Below, piece after piece: positions 7,393-14,374 of a DNA stretch of 18,491 nt. The first letter of the stretch is position 1, and each line of letters begins with the position of its first letter. The notes beneath the pieces were generated by a model that saw only the letters and a list, made by a program, of their open reading frames with translations, did no database searches and was not told the origin of the DNA. Both the position numbers and the translations under genes were made by a program. The DNA comes from DATGIQ01 sp035295665 (GTDB lineage Bacteria > Planctomycetota > Planctomycetia > Gemmatales > Gemmataceae). The DNA is taken from NCBI GenBank assembly GCA_035295665.1, contig DATGIQ010000424.1:1-18491 (forward strand), written 5' to 3'.

Positions 7393-8742
7393 TCAGGTCC
7401 GCAGCAGTTCGCCCACCTGATGGCATAATGTCTTTGCTTCATCCGCCCGCGGCGCCTCCGCGATGACCCGCACAATTGGCTCCGTATTGCTCGGCCGTAC
7501 GTGCACCCAGCGGTCAGCCCAGTCCAGGCGAAGCCCGTCGACTCGATTGACTGCCGCATCCGGCCAACGCTGCACCAGGGCCGCGAACAGGTTCGGCAGC
7601 CGGTCGCGTGCCACCGTGTATTTGTCCTTGATGATGCAATAGCCGGGCAGTTCCGCTACGAGTTGACTGAGTTTCTTGCCGGTATCGGCCATCAGGTTCA
7701 ATACCAATCCCATCCCGATGAATGGGTCGCGCACCCAGCCGACACGCGGGTCGATAACTCCGCCATTGCCTTCGCCGCCGATCACTGCTCCGACTTCACG
7801 CATCTGCTCGACCACGTTCGCTTCGCCGACCGCCGCGCGGTAGCACGAACAGCCCTGCTCCTTGGCCAGATCCTCGCTCAACCGGGAAGTGGACATATTG
7901 AGAACGACCGGTCCGCGTTGTTGCTGCAATCGGAACTGCACCGCCAGGGCCAGCGTTAACTCCTCCCCCACGTAACGCCCCATTTCATCGATGAGCGCCA
8001 GACGATCGGCATCGGGGTCAAGCACAAAGCCGATGTCAGCGCGATGCTGGGCCACCAGGGGACCAATCTCGCGCAGGTTCTCCAGCACGGGCTCCGGCTC
8101 GTGTTGAAATCGGCCGTCGGCGTCGCAGGCATGGCAGACGCAGACACATCCCAGAGCCCGCAGGAGGCTCTCACCAAGGGGGCCGCCGGCTCCGCCGTTG
8201 GCGTCAACGAAGGTACGGAGGCCCCGCGCCTGAATGGTCTGCTTCTCCACAAGTTCCAGCACTCGATCGCGATGCCATTCCGCGGCCTGGCGGCACTCCG
8301 TTGCTGTGCCCACGTCCTGCCAGGAAGCGCGGCGAAAGCCCCGCGATTCGAAGAGGTCCCGGATCTTGCCTCCCTCGGTCGCCGTCAACACCATGCCGCT
8401 CGGCCCAAAGAGTTTCAGACCGTTCCACGGGGCGGGATTGTGACTGGCTGTGATCTGAATTCCCCCCGCTGCAGCCAGCCGGCGCACGGCCAAGCCGCAT
8501 GTGGGCGTTGGAGCCACACCCAGATCCACGACTTCGCAGCCGCCGGCCAACAGCCCCGCCAGCGCCGCATGGCGTAGCATGAGTCCGCTCGGCCGACCGT
8601 CCCGACTCAGCACGATCCGCCCGCCACCGGTATGCGTGGCCAGCGAAGCCGCGAACGCCGTTGCCGTCTCAGGGATCAGGCCTTCGCCCACGATTCCTCG
8701 GATTCCCGAAACGCTTACAATCAACCCGGTGTCGTTTGCCAT
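7393..8742 (-). CDS. glmM: Phosphoglucosamine mutase / phosphohexomutase
   Basis: A 449-aa alpha-D-phosphohexomutase. The phosphoserine loop TASHNP (98-103, S100), metal loop DPDADR (242-247), sugar loop GGEGNGG (322-328) and phosphate-binding RPSNTEP (416-422) are all intact. GlmM interconverts GlcN-6-P and GlcN-1-P for UDP-GlcNAc, used in cell wall, LPS and exopolysaccharide synthesis. The GGEGNGGVI loop favours the GlmM-like branch over PGM, but phosphomannomutase activity cannot be excluded from sequence. The start at 8742 follows GGAGG with ~5-base spacing on the minus strand; the frame extends upstream to 8805 without support. It is divergent from the polysaccharide export gene, which suits precursor supply. 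Confidence 0.85.
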   Translation of the reverse strand: MANDTGLIVSVSGIRGIVGEGLIPETATAFAASLATHTGGGRIVLSRDGRPSGLMLRHAALAGLLAGGCEVVDLGVAPTPTCGLAVRRLAAAGGIQITASHNPAPWNGLKLFGPSGMVLTATEGGKIRDLFESRGFRRASWQDVGTATECRQAAEWHRDRVLELVEKQTIQARGLRTFVDANGGAGGPLGESLLRALGCVCVCHACDADGRFQHEPEPVLENLREIGPLVAQHRADIGFVLDPDADRLALIDEMGRYVGEELTLALAVQFRLQQQRGPVVLNMSTSRLSEDLAKEQGCSCYRAAVGEANVVEQMREVGAVIGGEGNGGVIDPRVGWVRDPFIGMGLVLNLMADTGKKLSQLVAELPGYCIIKDKYTVARDRLPNLFAALVQRWPDAAVNRVDGLRLDWADRWVHVRPSNTEPIVRVIAEAPRADEAKTLCHQVGELLRT

Positions 8743-8884
8743 GTTTTCCTCCGCTGCCGGCTCAGCCATTGCTCGGCTGCGGTCAATGCCGTTCGGCACG
8801 CCCAACCCTCAAGGTCCGCAAAGTCGTTAGCCGATGATAGCTCGGGTCAGCCGGACTTTGTACTGGTTCTCTTCTGGGCAATCT

Positions 8885-9631
8885 ATGGAGGCTGGCAAAG
8901 ACCGGTCAGCGTGGTGGCCATTAAAACGCGCCTGGCTGGGGCTGTTGCTATGGCTGCTGACCGGCTGCGCCCTGTGCCGGACCCCGCTTGATTGTGCGAT
9001 CCCCGCGGACGCGGGCTTGGCGGCGCGGACGGAGAATGCCGCCGGGATTTATGCCGTCAGTTGCCCCGACGTCCTCGAAATCAGTGTCGATTCCCATCCC
9101 GAGCAGAACGGCCAGCGCGAGATTGGTCCCGATGGCCGGATTGATGTCGGTCCCCAGGGTCGCTTGCGCATCGAAGGCCGCACCGTCGCCGAGGTCGCTT
9201 TGCTCCTGTCCCAGATTTATGGCGTATCCCCGACGGCGGTGCACGCACGGGTTGCGGCCTACAAGAGCCGGCAACTTTACCTGATCGGCCAGGTGGCCGG
9301 CCTTCAGCACGTCGTGCCCTACCAAGGACCGGAGACCGTGGTGGACCTGCTCCATCGCGTCGGCGGGATTACGCCAGTCGCTGCTCCCGACGCCGTTCGT
9401 GTGGTGCGTTCCCATATCTCCGAGGGCAAAGCGCCCGAAGTCTTCCAGGTCGATTTGCAAGCCATTCTGCTCCACCATGATTGCCGCACGAACATCTACC
9501 TGCACCCCCAGGATCAAATCTTCGTCGGCGAGACACGGCATCTGTCTGTACTCAAGTGCATTCCTCCCTGGCTGCGGCCTATTTACGAAACGCTTTGCGG
9601 CATGCGGCGGTCGGCCGCGAAGATGGGATGA
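8885..9631 (+). CDS. Wza-like polysaccharide export lipoprotein
   Basis: A 248-aa outer-membrane auxiliary protein of the polysaccharide export family. The N-terminus is basic, then hydrophobic (AWLGLLLWLLTGC), with a lipobox ending at C28. The Poly_export domain covers about 50-125 (YAVSCPDVLEISV; IGPDGRIDVGPQGRLRIEGRTVAEV). An SLBB-like beta-grasp segment follows (QLYLIGQVAGLQHVVPYQGPE to IYLHPQDQIFVGE). ATG 8885 gives a normal signal-peptide length; ATG 8834 would add 17 residues, and neither has a strong RBS. The neighbours (foldase, GT2, methyltransferase) support an exopolysaccharide role. No Wzc-type kinase or flippase is in the window, so export partners lie elsewhere. Confidence 0.85.
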   Translation: MEAGKDRSAWWPLKRAWLGLLLWLLTGCALCRTPLDCAIPADAGLAARTENAAGIYAVSCPDVLEISVDSHPEQNGQREIGPDGRIDVGPQGRLRIEGRTVAEVALLLSQIYGVSPTAVHARVAAYKSRQLYLIGQVAGLQHVVPYQGPETVVDLLHRVGGITPVAAPDAVRVVRSHISEGKAPEVFQVDLQAILLHHDCRTNIYLHPQDQIFVGETRHLSVLKCIPPWLRPIYETLCGMRRSAAKMG

Positions 9632-9779
9632 TGGCTCAAAACATCCGCCCCACGGCGAGGCCAAGTGGGCATTCTGGGGGATTGCGCGATCTGCTCTTGC
9701 TCTGCACGCCCTCTCACGATATACGTTCCCGGCCGGATGACGGTGGCAAGGGCAGACTACGGGAACAGGGAGGGGAAAG

Positions 9780-10859
9780 ATGCGCGTACGCATAAGCCGA
9801 AATCGATTGCTGCTGATGGTCGGATTCGTCGGTTTGGCAGCGATGAGCGTCTTCTGGGGCCGAATCGGGTCATTATCCAGGGCGACGGCCAATCCCCCTG
9901 TCGCCGGCCAAGCTGGGCCGCAGCAAGATCCCACGAACGTGGCCGCGGTAGCCCCAATCTCCTCGGACTACTCCCACCGCGTGGTCGCCTACATCTATGA
10001 CACCATTCCCATCACGCGCGAAGACCTGGGGGAATACCTCATTGCCCGGATGGGAAAGGAGCGGCTGGGCCAGTTGGTCAACCGCCGCATCATCGAACAT
10101 GTATGCCAGCAAAAGGGCATCGAAGTGACTCCGGCAGAGGTCGAAGCCGACTTGGCCGAGACTCTCAAGGGCTTGGCTGTCAATCGCAACGACTTCGTGA
10201 GTAAGGTACTCAAGCCATATAACAAAACGCTCTACGAGTGGAAGGAAGACGTGATCAAGCCGCGGCTCATGCTGACCAAGCTTTGCCGCGATCGAGTCCA
10301 TGTGACGGAGGAGGACTTGCAAAAAGCCTTCGAGGCCTACCACGGTGAAAAGCTGAAATGCCGGATCATCCTCTGGCCCAGTCCAGAAAAGGGGCACGTT
10401 TTCGAGATCTACCCCAAGATCCGCGACAGCGAGGAAGAATTCGACCGCGTTTCCAAGCAGCAGGCCGATCCGAAGCTGGCGGCCGCGGCGGGCCAGATTG
10501 AGCCATTCGGTCGGCACACCACCGGTAATGAAGAGATGGAAACCGCGGCCTTTCGTCTCAAGCCCGGCGAGATTAGCCAGGTCATCGAAACACCGCAGGG
10601 ACTTGTGGTCATCAAATGCCTCGAACACCTCCCACCTGATGGCCACAAGCTGGACGAATTCCGCGCCGAATTGACCAAGGACATCATCAACCGCAAAATT
10701 AGCCAGGTGGAAATTCCGAAACTCTTCAACGAATTGCGGGCGCAGGCCCATCCCACGCTGTTCCTGAAAGAGGGCGAGACCGAGGAAGAGCTGCTTCGCG
10801 AAGCCCAGCGGGAGTTGCAGGATACGGCTCAGAAAACATCGGCACCGCCGGGAAATTAA
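9780..10859 (+). CDS. SurA/PpiC-like periplasmic peptidyl-prolyl isomerase
   Basis: A 359-aa envelope foldase. An N-terminal membrane/signal segment (residues 9-27, LLLMVGFVGLAAMSVFWG) is followed by a linker. A SurA-N-like helical chaperone region covers about 65-190 (LGQLVNRRIIEHVCQQKGIEVTPAEV). A parvulin-like domain covers about 190-285, with GQIEPFGRHTTGNEEMETAAFRLKPGEIS and VIETPQGLVVIKCLE, the conserved C-terminal half of the rotamase fold. The first half of the parvulin domain is divergent, so isomerase activity is less certain than chaperone function. GGGAGGGGAAAG lies just before ATG. It lies downstream of the export lipoprotein gene in the same direction and may help fold envelope components of this cluster. 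Confidence 0.82.
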   Translation: MRVRISRNRLLLMVGFVGLAAMSVFWGRIGSLSRATANPPVAGQAGPQQDPTNVAAVAPISSDYSHRVVAYIYDTIPITREDLGEYLIARMGKERLGQLVNRRIIEHVCQQKGIEVTPAEVEADLAETLKGLAVNRNDFVSKVLKPYNKTLYEWKEDVIKPRLMLTKLCRDRVHVTEEDLQKAFEAYHGEKLKCRIILWPSPEKGHVFEIYPKIRDSEEEFDRVSKQQADPKLAAAAGQIEPFGRHTTGNEEMETAAFRLKPGEISQVIETPQGLVVIKCLEHLPPDGHKLDEFRAELTKDIINRKISQVEIPKLFNELRAQAHPTLFLKEGETEEELLREAQRELQDTAQKTSAPPGN

Positions 10860-10877
10860 AACCAAGCGACGAAAATT

Positions 10878-10962
10878 GCACGCCGAAGCGCAAAGCACCC
10901 AGGGAAGCGGGTCCCCACAGGGAACTTTTTCTGGGTTCTTTGCGTTTCTTCGCGCAACGTGC
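10878..10962. repeat. Imperfect long inverted repeat (dispersed-element-like hairpin)
   Basis: The left arm at 10878-10902 (core CGCAAAG.ACCCAG) pairs with the right arm at 10931-10962 (core CTGGGTTCTTTGCG, then TTCTTCG and CGTGC), with small gaps. Between the arms lies a shorter possible stem around GTCCC/GGGAA. Motifs of this kind (GAAGCGCAAAG ... CTTTGCGTTTCTTCGCG) recur as dispersed palindromic repeats in many bacterial genomes, and their spurious translations (HAEAQ.., REETQRTQ..) are familiar. It occupies most of the 176-base gap between the foldase and the glycosyltransferase. Confidence 0.6.
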
Positions 10963-11035
10963 CGGCCCAGGAATTACAGTTTACTGGGGGATCAATTACG
11001 TAGACTCCTCTTGACTCACAGCGAAAGACTCGACC

Positions 11036-12031
11036 ATGCCCGAAGCCGCAGCCGAGCATGCCGTACTCTATAGACCTCTTGTGGTCTTGCTCCCGGTCTT
11101 CAACGATTGGACAGCCCTGCGCAAGTTGCTCGTGAACCTGGATGCGGTTTCCAGGGAGCATGGCCTCTCCTTCCAGATTTTGATCGTCGATGATGGTTCG
11201 ACCATGATGGCTGAGGAGGGTTTCACCGGGCAGGGTTTTCCCACGTTTGAGTGCATTGACATTCTGCGTCTGCGACGAAATCTCGGACACCAGCGGGCGA
11301 TTGCGGTCGGTCTGGCCTATGTGGAAGACCGGATTCCCTGCGAGGCTGTCATTTTGATGGACAGCGACGGCGAAGACGACCCCCGCGATGTGCCGCGCCT
11401 GCTCCAGAAATATCGCGACGAAGCCGAACAGAAGATCATCTTCGCCGAGCGCACCAAGCGCTCCGAAACTTGCGTGTTTCAGCTCTTTTACTCCCTGTTC
11501 AAGCTTCTGCACTTCATCTTGACGAGCCGTCAGGTTCGGGTGGGCAATTTCAGCGTCATTCCCGCGGTGCGACTCGCTTCGCTGGCGGTGGTATCCGAAA
11601 TGTGGAATCATTACGCCGCGGCCGTTTATAAATCCCGTCAGCCGTTGGCGCTGGTTCCCACGCAGCGGTCGCAGCGGCTGGATGGGAAATCGAAAATGGG
11701 CTTCACCAACTTGGTGATCCACGGCCTCAGCGCGATCTCGGTGTACAGCGACACAATCGGTGTGCGCTTGTTGGTGGCCGCTACGCTCTTGATTGGCTTG
11801 ACGCTGGCCGGGCTCGTTGGTGTCGTGGCCGTGGGCCTGGTGGCTGGCTTGGCCATTCCCGCCTGGGCAACGTTGACGGCCGGCACGCTCCTGGCGGTCC
11901 TGTTCCAGGCGATTTTGTTCTCGCTCATTTTCAGCTTCCTCATCCTGGGCGACCGGCAGGGATCGACGTTCTTGCCGTTGCGGGATTACCGCTATTTTGT
12001 CGACCGTGTGAAAACGGTGTATCAGAAATGA
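11036..12031 (+). CDS. Membrane-anchored GT2 glycosyltransferase (DPM/GtrB-like)
   Basis: A 331-aa GT-A fold glycosyltransferase. The nucleotide-binding motif IVDDGS (50-55), the RLRRNLGHQRAI segment and the metal-binding DSDGEDDP (109-116) are all present. Two to three C-terminal membrane helices (about 240-315) anchor it to the inner membrane, as in GtrB/polyprenyl-phosphate sugar transferases. It probably moves a sugar from a nucleotide donor to a lipid carrier; donor and acceptor cannot be read from sequence. Its stop overlaps the methyltransferase start (ATGA), showing translational coupling. The RBS is weak. Confidence 0.9.
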   Translation: MPEAAAEHAVLYRPLVVLLPVFNDWTALRKLLVNLDAVSREHGLSFQILIVDDGSTMMAEEGFTGQGFPTFECIDILRLRRNLGHQRAIAVGLAYVEDRIPCEAVILMDSDGEDDPRDVPRLLQKYRDEAEQKIIFAERTKRSETCVFQLFYSLFKLLHFILTSRQVRVGNFSVIPAVRLASLAVVSEMWNHYAAAVYKSRQPLALVPTQRSQRLDGKSKMGFTNLVIHGLSAISVYSDTIGVRLLVAATLLIGLTLAGLVGVVAVGLVAGLAIPAWATLTAGTLLAVLFQAILFSLIFSFLILGDRQGSTFLPLRDYRYFVDRVKTVYQK

Positions 12032-12738
12032 TGACCGGCTATGCCTATGTGGGCGGCGAGCTGGACCTGTTTGCCGCCGCCACAAATTGGAAAGCCTATT
12101 TCCGTTCCCATATCCAGCCGTACCTGGGCAACGATGTCTTGGAGGTCGGAGCAGGCCTGGGCGGGACTACCCGGCTATTGTGTTCGAGCTGTCAGCACCG
12201 CTGGGTTTGCCTCGAACCCGATCAGGCCCTGGCTAACCGCCTTGCACAATCGGTCCGGGACGGGACGCTGCCGGCGACGTGTGCGGTAATGGTCGGCACA
12301 TTAGAGCGAATCGAGAGCCAGGCGGCCTTTGACACACTCCTCTACATCGATGTGCTGGAGCATATCGAGAATGACCGCGGGGAGGTGGCGCGGGCGGCGG
12401 ATTGTTTGCGGCCCGGGGGACATGTCGTGGTGCTTGCACCGGCCCACGGTTGGCTGTATACGCCCTTCGATCAAGCCATCGGCCACTACCGTCGGTACAC
12501 GAAGCGCAGCCTGACCGCACTCACGCCGGACTCTCTGGAGCTGGTACGGCTACAGTATCTCGATTCCGTGGGGCTGCTTGCGTCGTTGGGAAACCGGCTG
12601 TTGCTCAAGCGTGCCATGCCCAATGCAAAGCAAATAGCGGTCTGGGACAAAGTTCTGGTTCGGCTGTCGCGGATCGCGGATCCTCTCGTCGCCCATTCGA
12701 TGGGTAAGTCGGTCCTTGGCGTCTGGCAAAAGAAATAG
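12028..12738 (+). CDS. Class I SAM-dependent methyltransferase
   Basis: A 236-aa protein with a Rossmann methyltransferase core. Motif I is VLEVGAGLGGTT (about 37-48), the acidic residue after strand 2 is in CLEPD, motif post-II is LLYIDVLEHIEND, and LRPGGHVVVLAPAHGWLYTPFD matches motif III and the following loop. HYRRYTKRSL is typical of sugar/lipid-associated methyltransferases found next to GT2 genes. It starts at ATG 12028, overlapping the GT2 stop by 4 bases; ATG 12031 is an alternative start. It probably modifies a glycan or lipid-linked intermediate made by its partner, or a polyprenyl lipid. The substrate is unknown. Confidence 0.88.
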   Translation: MMTGYAYVGGELDLFAAATNWKAYFRSHIQPYLGNDVLEVGAGLGGTTRLLCSSCQHRWVCLEPDQALANRLAQSVRDGTLPATCAVMVGTLERIESQAAFDTLLYIDVLEHIENDRGEVARAADCLRPGGHVVVLAPAHGWLYTPFDQAIGHYRRYTKRSLTALTPDSLELVRLQYLDSVGLLASLGNRLLLKRAMPNAKQIAVWDKVLVRLSRIADPLVAHSMGKSVLGVWQKK

Positions 12739-12877
12739 TTTGATTCTCCGATGAACAGTGGCGCTCACCGCCCGGGTTTCCCTTTGCCTCTTCTCCACTG
12801 GCGCCATAGAACACGGGGAACAGTTCCTGGAAACGACCGTCTCCACGAATGGGTTATCGAGCCTCAGGAGGTGCGTG

Positions 12878-13633
12878 ATGCGAACGATCGTCTGTGGAAC
12901 CTTCGTACTCGGTCTGCTACTGACCGCCGGCCTCCGCTTGCAGGCGGACGATCAGGCCGATGCCAAGAAAATCATCGACAAGGCGATCAAGGCCGAGGGC
13001 GGCGACGAGAAACTTGCCAAATACAAAGCGGCCACATCCAAGGGGAAGGGCACGATCCACATTGGCGGAAACGATATCGAATTCACGTTCGACGCCGCCG
13101 TACAGCCACCGAAGCAGTCCCGCCGCCATTTCGAAGCGGACGTCGGCGGCACCAAGTTCGAGCGGACCATCGTCTTCAATGGCGACAAGGGGTGGATCAG
13201 CATGATGGGCAACACGGATGAGCTCTCCCCGGACCAATTGGCGGCAGAACGTGAGGATATGCACGCCACGTGGGTTGCAACGCTCGAGCCGCTCAAGGAT
13301 CCCTCGTTCAAGCTCGCTCCCCTCGGAGAGATCAAGGTCGGCGACCGTCCCGCGGTCGGCGTAAAGGTTTCGCAGAAGGATCACAAGGATGTGAATTTGT
13401 ATTTTGACAAGGATAGCGGGCTGTTGCTGAAACTCCAGCGCCGCGCCAAGGATACCATGTCGGGTCAAGAGGTCGACCAAGAAACGTTCTACAGCGACTA
13501 CAAAGCTGAAAACGGTATGATGCGCGCCCGCAAGCAGAAAACCAAACGGGATGGCAACGACTTCCTGGATCTAGAAATTACCGAATTCAAACCCGCTGAA
13601 CGCCTCGACGATAGCTTGTTCGCCAAGCCCTGA
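12878..13633 (+). CDS. Secreted LolA-like beta-sheet protein
   Basis: A 251-aa exported protein. The signal peptide (MRTIVCGTFVLGLLLTAG, likely cleavage after LQA near residue 23) is followed by a helix, DAKKIIDKAIKAEGGDEKLAKYKA. The remainder is repeating beta-strand sequence (TIHIGGNDIEFTFD, KFERTIVFNGDKGWISM, VKVSQKDHKDVNLYFDKDSGLLLKLQ) ending in ITEFKP. This is the pattern of LolA/LppX-like outer-membrane lipoprotein-sorting folds common as multi-copy families in planctomycetes. ATG 12878 is chosen because AGGAGG lies at 12866-12871; the frame is open upstream to 12751 but without coding character. The ligand, if any, is unknown. A strong hairpin follows the stop. Confidence 0.75.
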   Translation: MRTIVCGTFVLGLLLTAGLRLQADDQADAKKIIDKAIKAEGGDEKLAKYKAATSKGKGTIHIGGNDIEFTFDAAVQPPKQSRRHFEADVGGTKFERTIVFNGDKGWISMMGNTDELSPDQLAAEREDMHATWVATLEPLKDPSFKLAPLGEIKVGDRPAVGVKVSQKDHKDVNLYFDKDSGLLLKLQRRAKDTMSGQEVDQETFYSDYKAENGMMRARKQKTKRDGNDFLDLEITEFKPAERLDDSLFAKP

Positions 13634-13642
13634 CCGGCGTGC

Positions 13643-13709
13643 AGCCAACAAGCCTGATGCGTGAGCGAAGTTGTTGCGATCGTTCGCTCGCGCAGCACGC
13701 TTGTTGGCT
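13643..13709. terminator. Large two-tier hairpin between convergent genes
   Basis: The outer arms AGCCAACAAGC (13643-13653) and GCTTGTTGGCT (13699-13709) are perfect 11-bp complements. The inner arms GCGTGAGCGAA and TTCGCTCGCGC pair over 11 bases with one G-U. Matching 5-base internal loops separate the two stems and the apical loop is about 13 bases. It starts 9 bases after the LolA-like stop and before the 3' end of the minus-strand gene, so a bidirectional terminator is likely. Its size and symmetry also suggest a dispersed palindromic repeat. Confidence 0.65.
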
Positions 13710-13764
13710 ATCAAATCTCGAACGGTCGCCCATCGTGGACAGGAAGCATTCGTAGGCCGAGGAA

Positions 13765-14370
13765 TCACGATCCTCTCGCCGGTGCCGACTTTTCTGGCTT
13801 GGCCCCAACGATGCGCGGCAGCGCGTTCACGATCTCTGCGATTTTTGCCGCATTCAGCTCGCATTCTCGAAACGCGAAATTTGCGACGACCTTTTGCTTG
13901 ACAAAGAGCAGCACGGTCACATCTGCGTCCCGGGCCAGGCGATAACTCGGCGGCCCGCCCACGTCTTCAAATATGCCCAGGGGAACATTCCGGAGGGCGT
14001 GCTTGCTGGCCCATTGCACTACCCGCGGGTCCAGGCCCATCTGGTCGTCGCTCAACAATGTCATCCAGGCGCGCAGCTCGACCTTCTGGTGCGCGGCAAC
14101 TGCTTGGTCGAGTTGCTGACAGAGTTTGGCGAGCGAATCGCTGAGGCTGCGGGCGAATACGACCACGGCCGGTCGATCCCCGGTTTCACAAATGTAGCAG
14201 TGCGATTTGCCGCGCTCAGGCCCTGTGGAAATTACCGCTGCATAGGGGCCGGGCCGTTGGCCCGGCTCCAGTCCCGATCGGCAAGGATCGGCCGTCCAAC
14301 CGGGCTCTGCCACCAGCGCGAACCACAGAAAAACAACCCACCATGCCCGACCACGCTTCTGCCCATTCAT
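13765..14370 (-). CDS. Secreted thioredoxin-fold-like protein with CxxC
   Basis: A 201-aa protein with a signal peptide (about 1-26, ending near WTA). C58-Y-I-C61 precedes a strand-helix unit (PAVVVFARSLSDSLAKLCQQLDQAV). Further strands (ELRAWMTLLSDD, NVPLGIFEDVGGPPSYRLARDADVTVLLFVKQKVVANFAF) resemble the thioredoxin fold, with a cis-proline-like VP130. By position, the CxxC lies just before the first strand-helix pair rather than at the exact Trx site. The minus-strand start at 14370 follows AGGTGA; the stop of the TPR gene lies inside that RBS, 4 bases before the ATG, so the two are coupled. A redox or copper-handling role in the periplasm is possible but not shown. Confidence 0.7.
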   Translation of the reverse strand: MNGQKRGRAWWVVFLWFALVAEPGWTADPCRSGLEPGQRPGPYAAVISTGPERGKSHCYICETGDRPAVVVFARSLSDSLAKLCQQLDQAVAAHQKVELRAWMTLLSDDQMGLDPRVVQWASKHALRNVPLGIFEDVGGPPSYRLARDADVTVLLFVKQKVVANFAFRECELNAAKIAEIVNALPRIVGAKPEKSAPARGS

Positions 14371-14374
14371 CGTT

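Noticed and set aside
9628..9795. 55-codon ORF overlapping the export lipoprotein stop (ATGA) before the foldase gene
   Set aside because: Position suggests coupling, but there is no recognisable family, composition is Arg/Gly/Pro-rich and it runs into the foldase start; support too weak.
10856..12085. 409-codon minus-strand frame opposite the GT2 gene
   Set aside because: Low-complexity Gln/Arg/His-rich translation, antisense to a well-recognised glycosyltransferase.
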